Below the pieces are notes generated by a model. That model worked only from the letters and a program-made list of their open reading frames with translations, ran no database searches and was not told where the DNA came from. A stretch of DNA of 64,000 nucleotides. It comes from Chelativorans multitrophicus (GTDB taxonomy: Bacteria > Pseudomonadota > Alphaproteobacteria > Rhizobiales > Rhizobiaceae). A program made the translations under genes and the position numbers. Shown here in pieces: positions 1-9,468 of this stretch (the stretch's first letter is position 1; each line of letters starts with the position of its first letter). The stretch lies in NCBI RefSeq assembly GCF_011317445.1, contig NZ_JAAAPL010000001.1, positions 1,817,001-1,881,000 on the forward strand. Reading direction: 5' to 3'.

Positions 1-918
1 GTCTCGAGTCCCGAACCCGATTTTCCGCAACATTGGGTGGTCACCCGGATCGAAGGCGATCTCATGATCATGAACTGGCTGCAACAGTTCACGTTCATGA
101 GCGATAATGATATCGGTATCGCCTCCTCCTCAGGCGTCACCAGCCGGATCTATTCCGGTAACAACACCGCCTATAACGATATTTCGCTGAATGAGATCGG
201 CTTCGGCTACGACCTCATCATCATCGGCGGCAATGTCTATGACGCCAGCATCATTCAACAGATGAACATCCTCTGCGATAACGATTTGATCGGCGCCGTC
301 GAGGGCTTCGAAACCACCGGCAAAGGTTCGTTATCGACCTCTGATAACCTGCTCTGGAACCAGGCTCACATCTACAATGTGGGCGGCGCAAACCGGTTCG
401 AGCAGATGCCCGAGGCCTATCGCCAGACGGCAGAAAAGCTTGCGGCCGGCGAGGATTACGTGAGCGATGGCATCCTGTCTGACCCCGCCTTTGCAGGTAC
501 CGGCGCGCTCCGTGTGCTCTATATCAGCGGCGATCTGCTTAACCTGCAATACATCAAGCAGACCAACATCCTAGGCGACAGCGATCAGCTCGCCTTAGCG
601 ATGAACGCCATCAAATCGCACCCGGATGCCGAATGGTCCGTCACGACCGGCAAAAACGTCCTGGCGAACAATGCTGCGATTATGGATCTCGACGCCCTCG
701 GCAAAACCTATGTGGGCGCCGGGCAATATTCGACCGATGTCCTGATTCAAGCGGAGATCATTGGCACCGGCTCGGACCTCGGCGGCCAAAACCCGGACAT
801 TCTGGTCAATGAAGCCATCGCCTTTCTGGATGACGAGGTGGCGGGACATTCCGAACACGTTCCGACGCATCACGGCGAGGCAGATTACCTCCACTCCGAC
901 AGCACATTGCTAGGATGA
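1..918 (+). CDS. Probable type I secretion cargo protein (5' partial)
   Basis: The reading frame is open from the first base, so the gene begins before the window; an internal ATG lies at 37. The visible ~300 residues contain at least four imperfect copies of a short motif of the form Q-x-N-[IF]-[LM]-x-D-[NS]-D (QFTFMSDND, QMNILCDND, QTNILGDSD, and a weaker QAEIIGTGSD). Each follows a hydrophobic beta-like stretch such as YDLIIIGGNVYDASII. There is no signal peptide or membrane segment in the visible part. The stop overlaps the start of the ABC exporter gene (ATGA), so the two are translationally coupled. Acidic, repetitive proteins next to PrsD/PrsE-like exporters in rhizobia are often secreted by them; that this one is cargo is inferred. 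No enzyme domain is recognised. Confidence 0.6.
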   Translation, partial: VSSPEPDFPQHWVVTRIEGDLMIMNWLQQFTFMSDNDIGIASSSGVTSRIYSGNNTAYNDISLNEIGFGYDLIIIGGNVYDASIIQQMNILCDNDLIGAVEGFETTGKGSLSTSDNLLWNQAHIYNVGGANRFEQMPEAYRQTAEKLAAGEDYVSDGILSDPAFAGTGALRVLYISGDLLNLQYIKQTNILGDSDQLALAMNAIKSHPDAEWSVTTGKNVLANNAAIMDLDALGKTYVGAGQYSTDVLIQAEIIGTGSDLGGQNPDILVNEAIAFLDDEVAGHSEHVPTHHGEADYLHSDSTLLG

Positions 919-3194
919 CTGGTCGAGAACCCGTAATGTCGGAAATCATCCCTGCATCTACACCCATGTGGCAATGGCAGCAGAGCGATGGTCTCTCCCG
1001 GCCGGCCAATCAAGGCGACGGCTATTCGGCCGGCCGCGACCGGCTTTCGCACCCGGGACGGCTTGCCGTGACCGAGGCGCTGATTGACCAATTGGTGCTG
1101 GAGGTTTTCACCACCGTCGATAACGAAAGGCGGGAACACAGCGTTGTCGAGGCTCAGGAAAGCCCGAACGCGGTAAATGTGAATGCCATCCCAGCGAGCA
1201 CCGAGACAGATCTAAAGCCGGAGGAGGACCAGTTGTCCGGCGCCGATGAGCCCCAAAAACCCTTTGAGAGGCAGGAAGAGGTGCTAATTGAAGAACCGGC
1301 CCGGAAGGAAAGCAACGAAGGATCGCGCCTTAAAGGAATGGTCCCGATGGATGAAGACGGGGTTCCTGTCGAGGCAAGAAAGCGCACTCCCGCCGAACCG
1401 GCGGCTACGGCCGGCGGCGGACCGAGGAGCCAGCCTGCCGGCGGCGGTGACGGCGTCTTTCACAAGCGCCTTGGCCCGATCGATTTCGCCGCCTGCCTGA
1501 AGGCAGGCCTTAACGCGGTCCGCAAGAATCTGGCCATCGTGATGCTTTTCACGGTGGCCACCAACGTCCTTGTTCTGGCCATCCCGATATATCTCTTCCA
1601 GATTTCCGATCGTGTCATGACAAGCCGGTCGCTGGATACGCTTGTGATGCTGACCGTCGTGATCGTCGCCGCCGTAATCCTGCAGGCGGTGTTCGATGCC
1701 ATCAGGCGCTTCATTCTGATGCGAACTGCGGTGGAATTTGCCGCCCAGCTCGGCGCGCCCATCCTGAGCGCCGCGGCACGCGCTTCCCTCTACAGCAATG
1801 GTCGCGAGTACCAGACCCTGGGTGACCTGCAGCAGGTTCGTTCCTTCCTTGTCTCGCGCACGCTGCTGGCCTTTCTTGACGCACCGATCGCGCCGCTCTT
1901 CGTCCTTGCAGTGTTCCTGATCCACCCGCATCTGGGCTTTATTGTCGTTCTGACGGGCCTTCTGCTTCTAGCCTTCACCCTGCTCAATCAGCGCGCGACG
2001 GTAAAGCCCTTCGGCGAAGCCAACGCCTCCCAGGTCAAGGCCAATCTTCATCTGGAGTCCATGTCGCGCAACTCGCAGATCATCAACGCGCTGGCTATGA
2101 TCCCCGAGGCGGTGCAGATTTGGGGCCGCGACACCGCAGGTTCGCTCAAGGCCCAGGTCATCGCGCAGGATCGCAACATTGTATTCGCCGCGCTATCGAA
2201 AGCTTCGCGGCTTCTCACCCAGGTCGGCATGCTCGGCTGGGGTGCGTATCTTGCCATAGAAGGTGAGATCACTGGCGGCATGGTGATCGCGGCTTCCATC
2301 ATCGCCGGCCGTGCGCTTGCGCCGATCGAGGGCGCGATCGAGGGCTGGAGCCAGTACAGCCAGTCACGTTCTGCTTTCGAACGAATTTCGACGCTCCTGA
2401 AGTCGTCGCCCCTTAACCTTGAGCGCCTCAACCTGCCTCGGCCAGAAGGCCGGCTCGATGTTGAGCGGCTTCTATATGTGCCTCAAGGGACAAAGCGCGT
2501 CGTCCTTAACGGCATTTCCTTCGCGCTAGCGCCCGGTGACTCGCTGGCCGTGATCGGCAATTCCGGCGCGGGAAAGACGACGCTCGGCAAAACCTTGGTC
2601 GGCTCCATATTGCCCACATCGGGCAGCGTGCGGCTCGATCTTATGGACCTGCGCAACTGGGACCAGCGGCAGTTCGGCGAGAGTATAGGCTATCTCCCGC
2701 AGGACGTTCAGCTCTTCCCGGGCAGCATCAAGGCCAATATCGCCCGCATGCGCGATGATGCGACCGACGAGCAGATCTACGAAGCGGCAAAACTTGCGGA
2801 CGTGCATGAGATGATCGCGAACCTGCCGCACGGCTACGAAACCGTTGTGGCGGCGGACGGATCGCCGCTCTCCGGCGGGCAAAAGCAGCGCATCGCGCTC
2901 GCCCGCGCCTTCTTCGGCAATCCGCGCCTGGTTGTTCTCGACGAACCCAATTCGAACCTGGACAGCGCTGGAGATGCCGCTCTGCTGCGCGCCCTCCAGC
3001 ACGCGAAGGAAAACAAGATCACCGTAATCACGATCACACAGCGACCTTCCCTTCTCGATATGGTCGACAAGATCCTGCTGCTTGTAAACGGGACCGTAGC
3101 GCTGTTCGGCACGCGCAAGGACGTCCTACAGGCACTTACCTCGCGCGGCGTCACCATCGAGGGCGGAGCCTTCGGTCATCATCAACTTCACTAG
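915..3194 (+). CDS. Type I secretion ABC transporter (permease-ATPase fusion)
   Basis: This is an inner-membrane exporter of the PrsD/HlyB type without a C39 peptidase domain. The first ~175 residues are a hydrophilic, acidic and Pro-rich extension not usual for the family. Residues ~180-480 hold the transmembrane domain (for example VLVLAIPIYLFQISDRVM). The C-terminal ATPase shows Walker A GNSGAGKTT (~residue 547), Q-loop GYLPQDVQLF, signature LSGGQKQR (~651), and Walker B LVVLDEPNSNLD. The last has Asn where most exporters have a second acidic residue or Ala, but the catalytic Glu is present. The start overlaps the upstream stop; ATG at 936 is an alternative start. It forms an operon with the upstream cargo candidate and the downstream HlyD-family adaptor. 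The outer-membrane TolC partner is not in the window. Confidence 0.9.
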   Translation: MTGREPVMSEIIPASTPMWQWQQSDGLSRPANQGDGYSAGRDRLSHPGRLAVTEALIDQLVLEVFTTVDNERREHSVVEAQESPNAVNVNAIPASTETDLKPEEDQLSGADEPQKPFERQEEVLIEEPARKESNEGSRLKGMVPMDEDGVPVEARKRTPAEPAATAGGGPRSQPAGGGDGVFHKRLGPIDFAACLKAGLNAVRKNLAIVMLFTVATNVLVLAIPIYLFQISDRVMTSRSLDTLVMLTVVIVAAVILQAVFDAIRRFILMRTAVEFAAQLGAPILSAAARASLYSNGREYQTLGDLQQVRSFLVSRTLLAFLDAPIAPLFVLAVFLIHPHLGFIVVLTGLLLLAFTLLNQRATVKPFGEANASQVKANLHLESMSRNSQIINALAMIPEAVQIWGRDTAGSLKAQVIAQDRNIVFAALSKASRLLTQVGMLGWGAYLAIEGEITGGMVIAASIIAGRALAPIEGAIEGWSQYSQSRSAFERISTLLKSSPLNLERLNLPRPEGRLDVERLLYVPQGTKRVVLNGISFALAPGDSLAVIGNSGAGKTTLGKTLVGSILPTSGSVRLDLMDLRNWDQRQFGESIGYLPQDVQLFPGSIKANIARMRDDATDEQIYEAAKLADVHEMIANLPHGYETVVAADGSPLSGGQKQRIALARAFFGNPRLVVLDEPNSNLDSAGDAALLRALQHAKENKITVITITQRPSLLDMVDKILLLVNGTVALFGTRKDVLQALTSRGVTIEGGAFGHHQLH

Positions 3195-3202
3195 GGCTCT
3201 TC

Positions 3203-4537
3203 ATGTCCGATATCGCAAAAGTCCATGACATCGAGTGGTTTTCGGAGGTCCCACGCTCCATCAGGAAGCAGACGACCTTCGGCATTATCCTGCTTGGCGT
3301 CACCTTCGGCGGCTTCGGCGGCTGGGCGCTTACCGCCCCACTTGCGGCGGCAGTGATCGCGCAGGGCAGCTTCGTCGCCACTGGGCAGAATAAGATCGTG
3401 CAGCATTTCGAGGGCGGGATCATCAAGGAAATCCTGGTGAACGAAGGGGATCAGGTGAAGTCCGACCAGCCGCTCATCTTGCTCGACGAAACGGCCGCCC
3501 TCGCGAAGGAGCGGGAGCTGTTCCTGCGTCAAGTACGGCTGGAGGCCATATCCGCGCGCCTCTACGCTCAGCTGGGAGGCAAGGATGAAATCGAACTTCC
3601 TGCGATCCTTGCGGACAACAGGATGGATCCCGAAGTAGCCCCCATCCTGGAGGCCCAAAAACTCAATTTCGAAGCATGGAAAACAAAGCTCGGGAGCGAA
3701 GTCGCGCTTGTGGAGCAGAATATCATGGCGCTGGGCTATCGGGCCGAGGGGTACGCGAAGCAGCGGGAAGCGACGATTATTCAACTCGGTCTGTTAAAGG
3801 AGGAAGCTGAGGGGAAAGAGGTTCTGCTAAAGCAGGGGCTTATCCGCAAAACTGAGATGAAGGCCATTCAGCGCGCAATTGCGGAAGCCGAGGGCGAGAT
3901 CGCGCGCCTTGCGGCCGAGGTCTCGGAAACGCATTCCCAGGTGAATAAAGAGGAACAGCAGATCATCCAAACGAAAACGGCCTATCGAGAAGCGGTACTC
4001 GATGAATTGCAGAGGATTCAAGCAGAGCTCGATTCCGTGCGCGAGCAGTCGCGGGCAGCTAAAAACGTTCTCCAGCGGGCAACGATCAACGCGCCAGTCA
4101 CGGGCACCGTGGTGCGCCTCAACTATCATACATCGGGCGGGGTCATCGAAAGCGGCAAGGGAATCATGGAAATCCTGCCCTCGGACGCACCCCTCATTAT
4201 CGAAGCGCATGTGCCCCGAAACGAGATCGATGATGTGAAGGTGGGCCAGGAAGCAACCATACGCCTGATTTCACTCAATCAGCGCACCACGCCCGTCCTC
4301 AATGGCGAGGTTTTCTATATATCCGCTGACGCCCTCAAAGGCGAGCCGAACGCCCCGCAGGACTTCTATCTGGCACGCATCCGCCTTCCTGCAACTGAGA
4401 TTGCACGGGTATCCGGCTTCACCCCGACTCCGGGCATGCCGGCCGAAATCCTTATCCAGACGGCGGAACGGACATTCTTCAGCTATCTGACGAAGCCGAT
4501 CACGGACAGCATGTCGCGCGCCTTCACGGAGCACTAG
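3203..4537 (+). CDS. Type I secretion periplasmic adaptor (HlyD/PrsE family)
   Basis: This is a membrane fusion protein linking the ABC exporter to the outer-membrane channel. It has a short cytoplasmic N terminus, one membrane span near residues 25-48, and a lipoyl-like half-motif (VQHFEGGIIKEILVNEGDQV). A long coiled-coil region with many Glu/Gln/Ala follows at residues ~90-290, then the second lipoyl half (INAPVTGTVVRLNYH) and a beta-barrel/C-terminal domain. The length of 444 aa is normal for the family. It starts 8 bp after the exporter stop, in the same operon. Confidence 0.92.
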   Translation: MSDIAKVHDIEWFSEVPRSIRKQTTFGIILLGVTFGGFGGWALTAPLAAAVIAQGSFVATGQNKIVQHFEGGIIKEILVNEGDQVKSDQPLILLDETAALAKERELFLRQVRLEAISARLYAQLGGKDEIELPAILADNRMDPEVAPILEAQKLNFEAWKTKLGSEVALVEQNIMALGYRAEGYAKQREATIIQLGLLKEEAEGKEVLLKQGLIRKTEMKAIQRAIAEAEGEIARLAAEVSETHSQVNKEEQQIIQTKTAYREAVLDELQRIQAELDSVREQSRAAKNVLQRATINAPVTGTVVRLNYHTSGGVIESGKGIMEILPSDAPLIIEAHVPRNEIDDVKVGQEATIRLISLNQRTTPVLNGEVFYISADALKGEPNAPQDFYLARIRLPATEIARVSGFTPTPGMPAEILIQTAERTFFSYLTKPITDSMSRAFTEH

Positions 4538-4614
4538 ACCATAAAAAAGAAGGGGTCCCGTAGGCATAAACGCCCATCGCGGATCATGCGCCCGGTAAGA
4601 TGTCCCTACAAACC

Positions 4615-5052
4615 TCACGCAAAGCCGCCGAGCGCCATATGATCGAGATAGTCCCAAACAGCGGCAGCCTTGCCCTGTTTACCAGCGCCTCAGCTGTTCG
4701 CCCGCCGAACGCCGGTAAGGGCTGCGCACGATACCAGGCCATCCCTGGCCTTTCCACCGGCCCCATTCCGTCACGCGGCTGATGATCTCCAGCATTTCAC
4801 GGAGGCGGACCTGCGTCCTCGGGGCGCGGCTGCGCTCGGCCCGATAGAGAGTCTCACGCGCAAGCCCTGCTGTTCGGCAAGCTGGGTCTTGGACATACCA
4901 AATCCGTCAGCCAGCTGACCAATCGCAATCTTTCCTGCCCTGTCCATGAACGACAGAACCAAGGAACGTTCTGCATCGGAACCTTGGTAGCCTCGGCCAT
5001 AGTCGCTATTGCCATATCCATCCGCATATTTCCTATGCAGGATATATGGCAC
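4615..5052 (-). pseudogene. Broken Xre/MbcA/ParS-type antitoxin remnant
   Basis: No single frame is intact, but pieces read in order across three minus-strand frames make a recognisable antitoxin with a DUF2384-type C terminus. They are an N-terminal segment GQLADGFGMSKTQLAE, then GLARETLYRAERSRAPRTQV and REMLEIISRVTEW, then MAWYRAQPLPAFGGRTAEAL, then KAAAVWDYLDHMALGGFA followed by a stop at 4615-4617. Frameshifts lie near 4865, 4755 and 4690. This family neutralises RES-domain toxins; a broken RES toxin lies at 18.5-19.0 kb in the same window. The gene is almost certainly non-functional. Confidence 0.8.
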
Positions 5053-5107
5053 GATTTAGCAAGTGGCACCCCTTAGATCCACGAAAAGTAGGCTCGGGAA
5101 AGCAAGA

Positions 5108-5440
5108 TCAACGCACCAGGGAGCGCACAGCGCCGATCTTGCAACGGCTGCGAATGCCTCGCCGGGCGAGGGGCTCAGACACGTAAAGCAGCACGGCGGC
5201 GTAGAGCAGCGTAGAGACAACCGCGATAACCGGGTCGGCCTCCTGCCTGATACTGTCGAGCATTTTTCTGGGTAGCGTTTCGGCATCCCTGCTAGAGATG
5301 AAGATCGCCACCACCGTTTCGCCGAAAGACTGAATGAAGGCAAAGAGCGCACTGATTAGGAGGCCTGGCCTAAGGATGCGCAAGGTCACGTGGATGAAGG
5401 TTGGGACGAGGGCTCCGAACGGACATCGGCATATTTCGAG
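5108..5440 (-). pseudogene. 3' fragment of a PotC/PotI-like ABC permease
   Basis: The minus strand encodes the last ~105 residues of a spermidine/putrescine-type ABC permease: the membrane stretch LRPGLLISALFAFIQSFGET, the segment RDAETLPRKMLDSIRQEADP, and the final helix VVSTLLYAAVLLYVSEPLAR. The N-terminal two thirds, including the EAA loop core, are missing, and the frame upstream of ~5440 bears no resemblance to the family. No start signal is seen. It is a truncated remnant beside the antitoxin debris, marking an old recombination junction. Confidence 0.72.
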
Positions 5441-5520
5441 CAGGCGCCCGTAATTCAGTGGGCTGCCTTTGCCCCCCGGAATTTTCGGGCCGGGGGGCGT
5501 TCTCAAGCGGCGCCGTTCGA

Positions 5521-6516
5521 TCAGTTTCCCAAGGGAACGAAAGCGAGGGCGTTGTTGGGGTTCATCGGGATGACGAGCTGGTTCGCGCCCGCGTCGTGGC
5601 ACATAGATGCTGCGCTCGGGATACCGGTGGCAATGAGTTCCGCTGTGCCATCCGGCGAGATACGGGAAATGCCTCCCTCCCTTACGCTGCTGACGTATTT
5701 CGTCCCGTCCTCCATGATAACAATTCCGTCGCTCCCGGCTTGCGCGGCCTCTTCGGTCTTGAGCAACTCGCCATCGGGCGAGAAGGTCAGCACTTTGTTG
5801 TCCCCGATATTTACAACCACGAGGTTCCCGTCATTGTCGATGGCGATCCCATTTGGCAGGTTTAGCGGATCACCCTCGATCAGAACCGTCGAGGTTCCGT
5901 CCGGGGTAACTTTGAAAACTCGGAATGCGGAAGGATCTGGGTTCGGTCCGCCGGTGGAGGTCTGTGTAGCGTAGACAGTACCGTCGGATGCCACCTCAAT
6001 GTCGTTGAAGCCAGGCGAGTCTTCCGTCTTGATTTCCCCGGCGGGAGCCCCGGTCTCCATGTCGAACATCCGAATCACGGAAACCGTCGGCGTGTTCTCG
6101 TCCGTTCCGCCATCCCGGTCGGCTACATAAAGCTTACCGTCATGAATGTCGCTTCCGAATGGCTGGTTCAACACGAGCCCGTTGCGATTGAGGCCGATCC
6201 AACGCGCGGTGTGAACGGAGCCGTCATGGTTGATCAGCGAGATGAAGCCGTCATTTGGCGCCTCGTCCTGATTCGCCCCTCTATTAACAGCGACGATCAT
6301 GTCTCGTGATTCGTCATATGAGCAGCTCTCGGCATTCACGATTGCGCCGTAGACTTTGACGTTTTCCGATATAGGCGTATGGTTGCCGTCCACCATCACG
6401 CCAAGAGGCTGTCCTGCTTCGAATGGCTGTTCGCTTTGGTTCGCGGCGCTTTGTGCGTGCACGAGCGTTGAACTAGTAAGGATCAGACCAAGTGCGATCG
6501 GAATCAGATATTTCAT
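5521..6516 (-). CDS. Secreted SMP-30/gluconolactonase-like beta-propeller
   Basis: A clear Sec signal peptide (MKYLIPIALGLILTSSTLVHAQ) is followed by ~310 residues of propeller-type repeats. Segments such as SPGFNDIEVASDGTVYATQ and LPNGIAIDNDGNLVVVNI match the NHL/SMP-30 pattern of a blade opening with an Asp-Gly turn. Acidic and Asn residues typical of the SMP-30 metal site are present, but the site cannot be assigned with certainty. A good ribosome site (AGGAGG, about 9 bp upstream) supports the ATG. It probably acts in the periplasm, possibly on lactone or sugar products of the neighbouring quinoprotein dehydrogenases, from which it is transcribed divergently. The function is inferred from fold and context. 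Confidence 0.7.
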   Translation of the reverse strand: MKYLIPIALGLILTSSTLVHAQSAANQSEQPFEAGQPLGVMVDGNHTPISENVKVYGAIVNAESCSYDESRDMIVAVNRGANQDEAPNDGFISLINHDGSVHTARWIGLNRNGLVLNQPFGSDIHDGKLYVADRDGGTDENTPTVSVIRMFDMETGAPAGEIKTEDSPGFNDIEVASDGTVYATQTSTGGPNPDPSAFRVFKVTPDGTSTVLIEGDPLNLPNGIAIDNDGNLVVVNIGDNKVLTFSPDGELLKTEEAAQAGSDGIVIMEDGTKYVSSVREGGISRISPDGTAELIATGIPSAASMCHDAGANQLVIPMNPNNALAFVPLGN

Positions 6517-6823
6517 TATAAATACCTCCTATCGTGAAGTAGGCGGGGAGCAATGGGAACGGAAACCCGTTCACCTCCTGTCATTCACGCAACGATTCGC
6601 TGCAGACACACCATGGTGCCATTTAAAAGGGGGGCATTGATAGACTTATTTGCAACTTTATTACTTGCAGTCACCTTCTCCTCTTTATATCGTAATGACG
6701 TGAGGAGGTCCCCTAGGCCATCCAGGAGGGTCCATCGCCTAGGCGATGTCAAGTTTTCACTGAATCTCCGATGCGGTATTGGATAGGCCAGGTGCCCAGG
6801 AACAAGTTCAGGGACATCATCTG
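6517..6823. promoter_or_regulatory. Divergent intergenic region with a 16-bp perfect palindrome
   Basis: This ~300-bp region separates the minus-strand propeller gene from the plus-strand Rieske gene and must carry promoters for both. It contains a perfect 16-bp palindrome, CATCGCCTAGGCGATG, at 6733-6748, a possible operator. No convincing coding sequence is seen. Confidence 0.4.
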
Positions 6824-7435
6824 TTGAAACATCCATTGAAAAGTGAATCAGAAAACCAGGAGCCGGCAGCGGGATGCTGTCGGGCGAATATAAACCGCCG
6901 CCTTGTCGTTGGCGGCATTGTGGGCATCGCAGCCTCGCCTGCATTGGCCCAGGGCGATAGCCAGAACGCGGACGCAGCTTCCGCTCCTCCCCAGCCGGGC
7001 GACTATCTGGTCCGCGCCAGTGGCGATGACCAGACCACTCCACTTACACCGGAGGACATTGTGCCGAACTCGGCCCCGCTCCAGGCATGGCCGGCAGACT
7101 CGGCAACACAGACGGTCCGCAGTGACAACTGGCAGAATCTGCTTGTGCTGACCCGATGGGATCCTGCGGTTCTCAGCCCCGAGGGGCAGAAGTACGCGGC
7201 AGGTGGCGTTGTCGCACAAAGCGCAATCTGCACGCATGAAGGCTGCGAGGTTACTAGCTGGATACCAGAGAACTTTCTGATGGAATGCCCATGCCATCTG
7301 TCTCGCTTCGATCCCCGGCAAAACGGTGCCGTGATGCAAGGTCCCGCCACCCGTAAGCTGCCGGCTCTTGCCCTCAAGCTCGACGGGGACAGAATTGTCG
7401 TGGCTGCTGGCCTCGACGGGCGCGTCGGAGGGTGA
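6824..7435 (+). CDS. Periplasmic Rieske [2Fe-2S] protein
   Basis: The protein carries both halves of a Rieske cluster motif, CTHEGC and CPCHLSRFDP, spaced 14 residues apart. The extra Cys of each half fits the disulfide-stabilised bc1-type motif. The N terminus has twin Arg followed by a hydrophobic stretch (RRLVVGGIVGIAASPALAQ), consistent with Tat export. TTG at 6824, with AGGGA upstream, is the best start in a frame that has no early ATG; TTG at 6779 would add 15 residues. It lies directly upstream of a PQQ dehydrogenase gene (stop at 7435, next ATG at 7486), so an electron-transfer role with that enzyme is a reasonable inference. No other bc1 complex gene is present. Confidence 0.82.
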   Translation: MKHPLKSESENQEPAAGCCRANINRRLVVGGIVGIAASPALAQGDSQNADAASAPPQPGDYLVRASGDDQTTPLTPEDIVPNSAPLQAWPADSATQTVRSDNWQNLLVLTRWDPAVLSPEGQKYAAGGVVAQSAICTHEGCEVTSWIPENFLMECPCHLSRFDPRQNGAVMQGPATRKLPALALKLDGDRIVVAAGLDGRVGG

Positions 7436-7485
7436 CCTCCGTCGGCCGTCTTCTTACTTTCAATCGCTTCTTTAGGGAGGGAATT

Positions 7486-9366
7486 ATGTCGCGCAAATTA
7501 GCTTCTTCGAGTTTACTCGGCGCAGGGCTGGCTCTGCTCATGGTGTCCACGTCGCTTGCCCAGCAGGCGCCTGCTGGACCGACTACGCCCCCCGCTGGAC
7601 CGACGGCTCCGCCGGCCGGGCCGGGCGCGCCCCCTGCTGCCGCAGGAGCTCCGACAACCCCCGCCGCACCCGTCGTGATTCCGGATTACAAGTCCGTGAC
7701 CCAGGAAATGCTGACAACACCCGCTGATGGTGACTGGCCGAACTATCGGCGCACCTATGACGGCTGGGGCTACAGTCCGCTGAACCAGATTACCACGGAC
7801 AACGTGGCTGACATGGAGCCGGTCTGGATGATCTCCACCGGAGCAGCCGAAGGACATGAATCGCCGCCGATGGTGATCAACGGCATCATGTTCGTCACCC
7901 AGGCCACGACGACGAGCAACCAGGTAATGGCCATCAAGGCTGACACCGGTGAAATCCTCTGGCGCTATCAGCGTGCGCTTCCGGAAGACATGCACAGCTC
8001 GCATCCGACAAATCGCGGTGTGGGTTTCTGGGGCGACAAGATCTTCTTCACCTCACGCGATGCGGTTTTGGTGGCACTCGACGCCAAGAGCGGCGCCGAA
8101 GTGTGGACCGCCCCGATCGACGACTATAAGAATGGCTATTACGCGAACCTCGCTCCGCTTGTGATCGACGGTAAGGTCATCGTTGGCACTTCGGGCGGCG
8201 AGCGTGGTATCCGTGGCTTCGTCGCCGCCTTCAACGCCGACGATGGTAAGGAAGTATGGCGCACCTATACCATCCCCGCTCCGGGCGAGCCCGGTTCGGA
8301 GACGTGGCCGGACAACGAGGCGTGGAAGACGGGTGCCGGCTCAACCTGGATCACCGGTCACTACGATCCTGAGAACAAGCTGATCTATTGGGGCGTCGGT
8401 AATGGTGGCCCCTGGATGGGCGATCAACGTCCAGGCGACAATCTGTATGTCACATCGGTGATTGCCCTCGATCCGGAAAGCGGTGAGATCAAGGGGCACT
8501 TCCAATACCATCCGAACGACTCGTTCGATTGGGACGAAGTGGCGGCACCGATTCTCGTCGATCTGCCGAACAAGGATGGCGAGACCGTGCCGGGCCTGGT
8601 GCATGCCGCCCGTAACGGCGTGCTTTGGGAGCTGGAGCGGAAGCCGGATGGCGAGATCGGCTTCATCAAGGGCACTCCCTACGTGAAGGAAAACTGGATC
8701 AAGAGCATGGATCCGGAGACCGGGCGCGTAGAGTATGCCGAGGGAACCAAGCCGGGTACGGGCATCCTTGGCGATTTCTGCCCCTCGTTCTGGGGCGGTA
8801 AGGATTGGCCTCCCATCGCCTATGACCCGGAGACAAACTATGTCTTCATTCCGGCGAACGAGAATCTCTGCACCAAGATGCAGGGTGGCACGGTGGTCGA
8901 GTACCGTCCGGGCGCCAGCTTCACACGTGGCACGCAGGGTGATCGCTCCGATCTCTATCTTGCCGAAGGCGCTGATCACATCGGCGAGGTTCAGGCTTGG
9001 GATCTGTCGACGGGCGAGAAGGTGTGGACGCATGAGTTCCCCAATTCGGCGAACTGGGGCCCGCTTATGACGACGGCTGGCGGTCTCGTGTTCGGCGGCG
9101 GAACGAATGACAACATGTTCCGTGCATTCGATGCCAAGTCGGGCGACATCGTCTGGGAGATGAAGCTCAACTCGAGCGTCATCGGCGTGCCTTCTTCCTT
9201 CGAGGTAGATGGCAAGCAGTATGTCTCCGTCCAGGCTGGTTGGGGTATCGATGCGGCCTCCATGCAGAGCCGCCTTGCGACTTCCTATCCGGATAAGTTC
9301 AAGCCCGGCCCGACCGTTCCGACGGGCGGCGTGATCTGGGTCTTCGCGCTTCCGGAAGAGAACTGA
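7486..9366 (+). CDS. PQQ-dependent (quinoprotein) alcohol-type dehydrogenase
   Basis: The start is ATG 7486 after GGGAGGGAATT. A signal peptide ending in SLAQ is followed by a low-complexity Pro/Ala/Gly linker of ~40 residues built on PAGPT/PPAGP units, then an eight-bladed PQQ propeller. Typical W-motif segments are present (AIKADTGEILWRYQ, AFDAKSGDIVWEMKL). The catalytic Asp motif is intact as FDWDEVAAP (~residue 347). There is no CXXCH haem motif, so it is a quinoprotein and not a quinohaemoprotein. The substrate is not deducible; alcohols or polyols are usual. The Rieske gene upstream and the PQQ-linked ABC genes downstream support a periplasmic alcohol-oxidation role. A strong terminator follows. 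Confidence 0.88.
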   Translation: MSRKLASSSLLGAGLALLMVSTSLAQQAPAGPTTPPAGPTAPPAGPGAPPAAAGAPTTPAAPVVIPDYKSVTQEMLTTPADGDWPNYRRTYDGWGYSPLNQITTDNVADMEPVWMISTGAAEGHESPPMVINGIMFVTQATTTSNQVMAIKADTGEILWRYQRALPEDMHSSHPTNRGVGFWGDKIFFTSRDAVLVALDAKSGAEVWTAPIDDYKNGYYANLAPLVIDGKVIVGTSGGERGIRGFVAAFNADDGKEVWRTYTIPAPGEPGSETWPDNEAWKTGAGSTWITGHYDPENKLIYWGVGNGGPWMGDQRPGDNLYVTSVIALDPESGEIKGHFQYHPNDSFDWDEVAAPILVDLPNKDGETVPGLVHAARNGVLWELERKPDGEIGFIKGTPYVKENWIKSMDPETGRVEYAEGTKPGTGILGDFCPSFWGGKDWPPIAYDPETNYVFIPANENLCTKMQGGTVVEYRPGASFTRGTQGDRSDLYLAEGADHIGEVQAWDLSTGEKVWTHEFPNSANWGPLMTTAGGLVFGGGTNDNMFRAFDAKSGDIVWEMKLNSSVIGVPSSFEVDGKQYVSVQAGWGIDAASMQSRLATSYPDKFKPGPTVPTGGVIWVFALPEEN

Positions 9367-9371
9367 TCAGC

Positions 9372-9398
9372 AACCCGCCTCGCTTGCCGAGGCGGGTT
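9372..9398 (+). terminator. Rho-independent terminator after the PQQ dehydrogenase
   Basis: An 11-bp perfect stem, AACCCGCCTCG pairing with CGAGGCGGGTT around a CTTGC loop, begins 6 bp after the stop codon. Only a short T run (TTTC) follows. It should end the Rieske/dehydrogenase transcript. Confidence 0.8.
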
Positions 9399-9468
9399 TC
9401 AGGCTCGATGAGCTCCTTCTGACGGCGGTACGGGCATACTCGTATCGCCGTCGCGAATGTTAGGCACC

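Noticed and set aside
7486-9366. Quinohaemoprotein alcohol dehydrogenase
   Set aside because: No CXXCH haem-binding motif anywhere in the protein.
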